Shown here in pieces: positions 33,060 to 38,312 of a stretch of 38,312 nucleotides of DNA. Below the pieces are notes generated by a model. That model saw nothing but the letters and a program-made list of their open reading frames with translations. It was not told where the DNA came from and made no database searches. The stretch's first letter is position 1; every line of letters begins with the position of its first letter. Position numbers and translations under genes: made by a program. The DNA is taken from positions 1 through 38,312 of the forward strand of contig JAFGIN010000184.1 in assembly GCA_016929595.1 (NCBI GenBank), given 5' to 3'. Origin of the DNA: Chitinispirillaceae bacterium. GTDB taxonomy: Bacteria; Fibrobacterota; Chitinivibrionia; Chitinivibrionales; Chitinispirillaceae.

Positions 33060-34565
33060 ATGGGAGCGATGAAAACACCTGGAGTGTACATTGTTGAAAA
33101 AAGTGCATTCCCTAACTCTGCTGTAGAAGTGGCGACTGCTGTTCCGGTTTTTATTGGATATACAGAAAAATCTGTTAACGGAGGTAAATCTCTAAAAAAC
33201 AAGCCCTGGAGAATTACCTCTCTGGCTGAATATCACCAATATTTCGGCGGGGCCCCAACTTCAAAATTTAAAATCGAGAAGATCGAGCCTGCAACTGAAG
33301 GTGTTCCTGAAACAGACTTTATTGTTAAAGATAGTGCATACAGTTTACAACAAACAACACAGCACTACACGTTCTACTATAATATGCTGATGTTTTTCTG
33401 CAATGGTGGCGGCCCCTGCTTTATCATATCAGTCGGAAACTATGAAGAGGAAATAGAAAAAGAAAAACTTGAATCGATTATTGAAGAACTCAAAAAAGAG
33501 CAGGAACCAACAATGTTAATTATTCCCGAAGCGGTCTGTTTAAAAGCTGAAGATTGTTTCGCGCTGCAACAGACTACAATGAAACATTGTGGAATGGACA
33601 TGCGGAACAGGATTGCAATTCTCGATGTCTACAATGGATTCAAACCGCGTAATCATCCTGATGGAGATTGTATTGCTTCATTCAGGGAAGGAATTGGAAA
33701 AAACTTTCTGGATTTCTCGGTTGCATATTACCCATGGCTTAACACATCAATAGTACAGGATAGAGATCTCAGCTTTGAAAATATCGAGGATCCCAAATCA
33801 TTGGCAGAGGTTATAAGGGAAGAGCATGGAATAAAGGCGGATGCTACTTCACCGGTTAATGAAGAGCTGAAAAAACTGGATGATATATCTGTTATTGACT
33901 CAAGTGAGAAAGGTATTCTGAATAAAACCCTCGCAATGCTCAGCCCGACATTTAATACCATTATAGCTGAAATGAAAAAGAAATTGAATTTATTACCTCC
34001 GGCAGCTGCAATGGCCGGGGTTTATACCATGGTGGACAATACCCGTGGAGTGTGGAAAGCACCGGCTAATGTAAGTGTTGCCGGGGTAATTGCACCGGTA
34101 ATAAATATTACCCATGAACAGCAGGAAGACCTGAACGTCACTATTTTAGGTAAATCAATTAATGCAATCAGGCCATTTATCGGTGAAGGAACAATCGTTT
34201 GGGGCGCACGAACCCTTGATGGTAACAGTCTTGATTGGCGATATATAAATGTCCGAAGGACTATATTGATGCTTGAAGAATCGATCAAACTGGCAGCTAA
34301 AGCATTTGTATTTGAAAACAATACCGCCAATACGTGGATAACTGTAAAAGGTATGATTGATAATTTTCTGACAGGAATATGGAAAAGAGGTGGACTTGCA
34401 GGCAGTAGTCCAGCAGATGCATTTGAAGTTCATATCGGCCTTGGTGATACCATGACTCCTGAAGATATTCTTGAAGGCATTATGAGAATAACGGTACTGG
34501 TTGCACTCATTCGACCTGCGGAATTTATCGAAATTACATTCCAGCAGCAGATGCAGAAGTCATAA
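33060..34565 (+). CDS. Contractile tail sheath protein (Pvc2/3/4-like)
   Basis: A 501-residue sheath subunit. The N-terminal MKTPGVYIVEKSAFPNSAVE, AVPVFIGYTE, ITSLAEYHQYFGG and YYNMLMFFCNGGGPCFIISV are the classic phage-sheath blocks. The C-terminal part has PPAAAMAGVYTMVDNTRGVW, NAIRPFIGEGTIVWGARTL and WRYINVRRTILMLEESIKLA. Sheath subunits polymerise around the inner tube and contract to drive it out. The start at 33060 has AAAGGA 7 bases ahead. A second ATG lies 3 codons further on. Other eCIS often carry two or three sheath paralogues; only one is seen here. Confidence 0.95.
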   Translation: MGAMKTPGVYIVEKSAFPNSAVEVATAVPVFIGYTEKSVNGGKSLKNKPWRITSLAEYHQYFGGAPTSKFKIEKIEPATEGVPETDFIVKDSAYSLQQTTQHYTFYYNMLMFFCNGGGPCFIISVGNYEEEIEKEKLESIIEELKKEQEPTMLIIPEAVCLKAEDCFALQQTTMKHCGMDMRNRIAILDVYNGFKPRNHPDGDCIASFREGIGKNFLDFSVAYYPWLNTSIVQDRDLSFENIEDPKSLAEVIREEHGIKADATSPVNEELKKLDDISVIDSSEKGILNKTLAMLSPTFNTIIAEMKKKLNLLPPAAAMAGVYTMVDNTRGVWKAPANVSVAGVIAPVINITHEQQEDLNVTILGKSINAIRPFIGEGTIVWGARTLDGNSLDWRYINVRRTILMLEESIKLAAKAFVFENNTANTWITVKGMIDNFLTGIWKRGGLAGSSPADAFEVHIGLGDTMTPEDILEGIMRITVLVALIRPAEFIEITFQQQMQKS

Positions 34566-34599
34566 CAAATACTATTACACATTATAAAGGAGAGAAAAT

Positions 34600-35049
34600 A
34601 TGGCTGGTGAAAAACAGGATAAAGTGTGGCCACTTCCAAAATTTTACTTTCAGGTAAAATGGGATGATCAGGTATGTCAATTCCAGGAGGTAAGCGGCTT
34701 AAACGTTGAATCGACACCAATTGAATACAGACATGGTGATAGCCCTGAATTTTCTGTCATCAAAATGCCCGGTTTAAAGAAAGTTGGAAATGTAACTATG
34801 AAAAAGGGGGTCTTTAAATCTGATAATTCCTTTTTTACATGGTTCCAGGAGATTAAACTCAACACTATAAAAAGGAAGGTAATCACTATTAGTTTGCTCG
34901 ATGAATCTAACGCTCCAACGATGACATGGACACTAAATAATGCATTCCCTACAAAAATTACCGGAACTGATCTTAAATCAAACGGAAATGAGGTTGCGGT
35001 TGAGTCTATTGAAGTTGCGTTTGAAACTATGAGTATAGCAAATTCGTGA
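34600..35049 (+). CDS. Inner tube protein 1 (gp19-like, Pvc1/Pvc5-type)
   Basis: A 149-residue tube protein. FYFQVKWDDQVCQFQEVSGL and ESTPIEYRHGDSPEFSVIKM are the family's opening blocks, and NAFPTKITGTDLKSNGNEVA with VESIEVAFE its end. These proteins stack as hexameric rings to form the inner tube; the length is typical. GGAGAG precedes the ATG by about 6 bases. It is probably the main tube subunit because its sequence follows the consensus closely. Confidence 0.93.
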   Translation: MAGEKQDKVWPLPKFYFQVKWDDQVCQFQEVSGLNVESTPIEYRHGDSPEFSVIKMPGLKKVGNVTMKKGVFKSDNSFFTWFQEIKLNTIKRKVITISLLDESNAPTMTWTLNNAFPTKITGTDLKSNGNEVAVESIEVAFETMSIANS

Positions 35050-35052
35050 TAT

Positions 35053-35511
35053 ATGAACTTTTCTCCTGCAATTGCCTTTTATTTTAAAGTTAATGTAAAT
35101 GTTAATGGAGAAAATTTCCCGGATACATCTTTTATGGAAGTATCCGGTATTTCTATGACAATGACAGCAAAGGATATTCAGAATACTACTGATATTAATA
35201 ATACATATAGAGTACCTGATAAAATTACTTATAGTAATCTAATTTTGAAAAGAGGACTTACACCAATGAATTCACAATTTGCTCAGTGGTGTAAAAATAC
35301 AATGATGCAGGAAACGTTAACAAAAGATGTGATAAAACCTGCTTTAATTAACGTGTCATTATTAGATAGTGAAAGTATAACATTATGCATGTGGACATTT
35401 TTTAATGCTTATCCTATTAAATGGAGTATTGATCCTTTTAATTCAAAAAAAAATGAACTTGCCATAGAAACTATCGAAATGACTTATAGTCAATTTAAAA
35501 GGATAACGTAA
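35053..35511 (+). CDS. Inner tube protein 2 / tube initiator (gp19-like)
   Basis: A 152-residue paralogue of the previous gene, only 3 bases after it. FYFKVNVNVNGENFPDTSFM and EVSGISMTM match the start and NAYPIKWSIDPFNSKKNELA with IETIEMTYSQF the end of the family. It has diverged from tube protein 1 (Asn-rich, more AT-rich codons), as do eCIS second tube proteins that form the ring next to the spike. Confidence 0.9.
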   Translation: MNFSPAIAFYFKVNVNVNGENFPDTSFMEVSGISMTMTAKDIQNTTDINNTYRVPDKITYSNLILKRGLTPMNSQFAQWCKNTMMQETLTKDVIKPALINVSLLDSESITLCMWTFFNAYPIKWSIDPFNSKKNELAIETIEMTYSQFKRIT

Positions 35512-35673
35512 ATGAGTGTAGAAATTAAAGAATTAAATGTAATATCGACGATAAAAAATAGCTCTAACTTAGAGCAAGCATCTATAATAGAAACAGAGAA
35601 AATTATTCATAGAATTTTAAAAGAAAGTGAATTAAAAATTAAGAAAAAAGAACAAATTGAATATGATAGATAA
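35512..35673 (+). CDS. DUF5908-like small eCIS protein
   Basis: A 53-residue protein starting directly after the stop of tube protein 2. It begins MSVEIKELNVISTIKN, the N-terminal IEIREL-type pattern of DUF5908. The rest is a charged helix (IIHRILKESELKIKKK). Tiny proteins of this type sit between tube and LysM genes in many eCIS operons; their role is unknown. The position and pattern support it, although no strong SD is visible. Confidence 0.6.
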   Translation: MSVEIKELNVISTIKNSSNLEQASIIETEKIIHRILKESELKIKKKEQIEYDR

Positions 35674-35731
35674 ATGAATATATTCAATTATCATAATTTT
35701 TCTAAAGTAAAAATTCAAATTTGGAGAAAAT

Positions 35732-36373
35732 GTGTCAGAGTTGAAAATATTTAAATGTGATAATTATGGGAATCCAGATGAAGCTAATTTTGTTGAATTA
35801 CAAATTAGCCCTTCTGAAATAAATATTGATTTTAAAAATATATATGCAGATAACAAAACATTGGGAGCAATAGGTAGCGATCAAAAATTTGTCAGATCTG
35901 ATCCTACGACACTGACTTTAAAAACTTTATTTGATAGTACTGGTGCCATCAGTTCTCTTGATATAAAAGAAAAAATAGAGGATTTAAAAAGAATATGCTA
36001 CAGTTATAACGGTTCTGAACATCAACCAAATAAAAACATTATTATCTGGGGAGATATATTATTCAAATGTTGTCTTACAAAATTCATTATAGTTAATAAA
36101 TTATTTACACCAGAAGGTGAACTGCTACGAGTTGAAGTTGAACTATCTTTTGCTCAATATATGGATAAAAATGAAGAAGCAAGGATAAAGAATCAACAGT
36201 CACCTGATATAACACATTATAAGGAAATACATGCTGGAGATAATTTACCTTCTCTATGCAAAAAAGTATATAACTCACAAACGCTATATTCAATAGTCGC
36301 AAATATCAACAATCTTACTGATTTCAGAAATGTTAAACAGGGAACGAAACTTATTTTTCCACCGTTAAAGTAG
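35732..36373 (+). CDS. LysM-containing baseplate/tube adaptor (Pvc7-like)
   Basis: A 213-residue protein, GTG start with GGAG 6 bases ahead. The first ~150 residues begin MSELKIFKCDNYGNPDEANF and include VELQISPSEINIDFKNIYAD, the common start of eCIS LysM proteins. The last ~50 residues are a LysM fold (HYKEIHAGDNLPSLCKKVYN; LTDFRNVKQGTKLIFPPL). In PVC-type particles this protein links tube and spike in the baseplate. It lies just before the spike gene, as usual. Confidence 0.9.
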   Translation: MSELKIFKCDNYGNPDEANFVELQISPSEINIDFKNIYADNKTLGAIGSDQKFVRSDPTTLTLKTLFDSTGAISSLDIKEKIEDLKRICYSYNGSEHQPNKNIIIWGDILFKCCLTKFIIVNKLFTPEGELLRVEVELSFAQYMDKNEEARIKNQQSPDITHYKEIHAGDNLPSLCKKVYNSQTLYSIVANINNLTDFRNVKQGTKLIFPPLK

Positions 36374-36378
36374 GTGCT

Positions 36379-38166
36379 ATGGCTGATTCACCAGAAATGC
36401 AAAGTAATGGAGTTGTAACATTTACAATTCAGGTAGATGGACAACCCATCAGCGATATCTATAAAGTAATCTCTATTCTAACCTGCAACAGAGCAGGTCG
36501 AATACCTTATGCACAGATTTCCATCATGGATGGGAAAATGGAAGAGGGCTCTTTTCCAGTGAGCGATTCTGACGATTTCAAACCGGGTAAAAAAATAGAA
36601 ATCACTTCAGGATACCAATCGGTTGAAGAATCAATATTCAGTGGCATAATTGTCAAGCATGGTATTTCAATTCTTTCTGATGGTTTTTCGGCACTGGAAC
36701 TGGAATGTAAAAGCACTGCAATCAAAATGACTATCGGTAGAAAAAATGCCAACTTCCTTAAAAAGAAAGATAGTGAGATTATCACTACATTGATTCAAAA
36801 TGCAGGTCTCGATGCTGATGTTGGTGCTACGACAGTGACCTGGGAAGAAATGGTACAGTATTACTGTACTGATTGGGATTTTATGCTTACACGAGCAGAA
36901 GTATCAGGATTAATTCCAATCGTTGATAATGGTAAAGTCATTGTTAAAAAGCCCCTTGCAAGTGAGGGAGAGGTTTTACTTATAACCTATGGTATCGATA
37001 TTATTGATTTTAGCGGAAGTATTAATGCCACTACACAATTAAAAAAAATAAAAGGAGTCGCATGGGATATAAAAAATCAAAAGGCAATCGAAGCTGAAGG
37101 TGTTGATCCGGAATGGGATGCGCAGGGAAATCTGAAAAGAACGGATCTTTCTACGGTTGCTTCACCTGATGTTTACCGCCTGCAAACGGTTACTCCAGTT
37201 GAAAAAACATCGATTACAGAATGGGCGAATGCCAAATTCACAAAGTCAAACCTCGCAAAAATAACCGGGCATGTAACCTTTTGTGGTTCATCAAAAGCTA
37301 AAACCGGTAAAGTTATTAAACTTGCAGGAGTAGGGGCACGATTTGAGGGAAAAGTATTTGTTACCGGAACCACACATGAAATTAAAGATAACAACTGGAC
37401 AACTACATGTGAATTCGGAATGTCAGACGAGTGGTTTGCTCAAAAAAACGATGTGGTTGCACCGCCTGCATCAGGTTTTCTTCCTGGAGTTGAGGGATTG
37501 CACATTGGTAAGGTGATGAAGCTTGACGGAGATCCGCTCCAGGAAAATAGAATACAGATCAAATTACCGGTACTTCAAACAGCAAATGATGGTGTGTGGG
37601 CACGTTTAGCGCAATTTTATGGAACGAATGCCAGTGGATCATTTTTCATACCGGAAATCGATGATGAAATAATTGTCGGGTATTTCAATAACGACCCAAC
37701 ACAACCGGTAATTCTCGGAAGTTTGTATAGCAGTAAATTAAAGCCTCCGTATGAAATAACAAAAGAAAATTTTAAAAAAGCAATCGTCTCAAAAGAAAAA
37801 CTAACAATCGAGTTGGATGATGAAAAGAAAATAATAACAATTAAAACTCCGGGTGAAAATTCTATTATCATTGATGATGATGCTAAGGCAGTTATCATAT
37901 CAGACCAGAATAATAATAAAATAAGCTTGTCTGATAGCGGAATTCTTATCGATTCAGGTAAGGATATCACCTTAAAAGCCAAAGGCAAAATTACAATAGA
38001 TGCAACAGATGCAGTAAGTATTGGTTCAAAGGCAGATGTCGCCATGAAAGGTAATAACGTAAAAATAACAGCCAATATAGGTGCAACGGTAAAAGGGAGC
38101 GCAACTGCAGAGCTTTCTGCATCGGGAAATACTACGGTTAAAGGAGCGATGGTGATGATAAATTAG
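36379..38166 (+). CDS. vgrG: VgrG-like spike protein (Pvc8-like)
   Basis: A 595-residue spike. Residues 1-350 are the gp27-like part (TFTIQVDGQPISDIYKVISI; ALELECKSTAIKMTIGRKNA). An OB-fold of the gp5/baseplate V type occupies about 372-455 (HIGKVMKLDGDPLQENRIQI; FFIPEIDDEIIVGYFNNDPT). The tail is a beta-helix of short repeats (GILIDSGKDITLKAKGKITI; ending AELSASGNTTVKGAMVMIN). It has no extra C-terminal effector domain. It follows the LysM gene by 5 bases. The next expected genes (tip, gp25-like, baseplate J, AAA ATPase) are beyond the window. Confidence 0.93.
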   Translation: MADSPEMQSNGVVTFTIQVDGQPISDIYKVISILTCNRAGRIPYAQISIMDGKMEEGSFPVSDSDDFKPGKKIEITSGYQSVEESIFSGIIVKHGISILSDGFSALELECKSTAIKMTIGRKNANFLKKKDSEIITTLIQNAGLDADVGATTVTWEEMVQYYCTDWDFMLTRAEVSGLIPIVDNGKVIVKKPLASEGEVLLITYGIDIIDFSGSINATTQLKKIKGVAWDIKNQKAIEAEGVDPEWDAQGNLKRTDLSTVASPDVYRLQTVTPVEKTSITEWANAKFTKSNLAKITGHVTFCGSSKAKTGKVIKLAGVGARFEGKVFVTGTTHEIKDNNWTTTCEFGMSDEWFAQKNDVVAPPASGFLPGVEGLHIGKVMKLDGDPLQENRIQIKLPVLQTANDGVWARLAQFYGTNASGSFFIPEIDDEIIVGYFNNDPTQPVILGSLYSSKLKPPYEITKENFKKAIVSKEKLTIELDDEKKIITIKTPGENSIIIDDDAKAVIISDQNNNKISLSDSGILIDSGKDITLKAKGKITIDATDAVSIGSKADVAMKGNNVKITANIGATVKGSATAELSASGNTTVKGAMVMIN

Positions 38167-38312
38167 GGGAGGAGAGAGGAGAGAGGAGAGGGGAGAGGAG
38201 AGAGGAGAGAGGAGAGAGGAGTAAGGAGTAAGGAGTAAGGAGGAAGGAGTAAGGAGTAAGGAGTAAGGAGGAAGGAGTAAGGAGTAAGGAGTAAGGAGTA
38301 AGGAGTAAGGAG
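38167..38312. repeat. Purine-only heptanucleotide tandem repeat
   Basis: Starting directly after the spike stop codon, the plus strand is almost purely purine: first GGAGAGA-type units (38167-38220), then GGAGTAA units with occasional GGAGGAA variants to the window edge. The period is mainly 7 bases. Every unit contains AGGAG, the core of a Shine-Dalgarno sequence. It cannot be coding in the usual sense in any one frame for long. The end of the array is not in the window. Confidence 0.9.

Noticed and set aside
35674..35754. 26-codon frame (MNIFNYHNF...) between the DUF5908-like and LysM genes
   Set aside because: It runs into the LysM gene in another frame, has no SD, and is too short to support.

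Overview
The window is AT-rich, has no rRNA or tRNA gene that I could find, and reads as an accessory stretch of a Gram-negative, FCB-type bacterium. Secreted proteins with FlgD/T9SS-like C-terminal tails, a secreted GH116 enzyme, a DUF6055-like metalloprotease and sigma-54 control would suit Fibrobacterota (Chitinispirillia-like) or a relative. That placement is an inference from protein style, not from a marker gene.

Left part (1-17 kb): single genes separated by wide, mostly silent spacers. They are a SurA-like exported PPIase-type protein, an exported beta-helix protein, a secreted GH116 glycosidase (minus strand), a YtrA-type GntR repressor with a DUF1648/DUF5808 membrane protein, a GT-A glycosyltransferase next to a truncated fabI relic (minus strand), a RetSat/CrtI-like flavoprotein, a secreted HEIGH metalloprotease, a Cache-like membrane sensor and a URO-D-fold enzyme.

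Middle (17.6-27.3 kb): a GAF/AAA+/Fis activator of the sigma-54 type, then a four-gene operon ending in a hairpin terminator. The operon encodes a Ser/Thr kinase/cyclase-like/AAA-ATPase fusion (TOMM kinase/cyclase architecture), a large precursor-like protein with the C-terminal signature of BMA_0021/BMA_0022-type TOMM peptides, a fused leader-binding/YcaO cyclodehydratase, and an LCM-type methyltransferase. This is a ribosomal peptide (TOMM, azoline-forming) system.

Right part (27.6-38.2 kb): a DUF4157 protein (the domain of eCIS cargo) on the minus strand, an exported protein of unknown function, then an extracellular contractile injection system operon: GH18-like membrane protein, DUF4255/Pvc16 cap protein, Cys-containing unknown, sheath, two tube proteins, a DUF5908-like mini-protein, a LysM protein and the VgrG/Pvc8 spike. 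The operon probably continues past the window edge. A purine-only heptanucleotide tandem repeat follows the spike gene.

Main discovery: four sigma-54 (-24/-12) promoter candidates, all beginning TGGCAT, lie in front of the TOMM operon, in front of the exported protein, in front of the eCIS operon, and in one orphan position facing the DUF4157 gene. Each has upstream the same spaced inverted repeat, (G/A)(G/A)AC-N17-GTCC. The nearby activator (17648-19153), whose GAFTGA loop is altered to GSHSGA, is the obvious candidate to bind it. The sequence therefore suggests one regulon that co-expresses a TOMM pathway and a contractile injection system.
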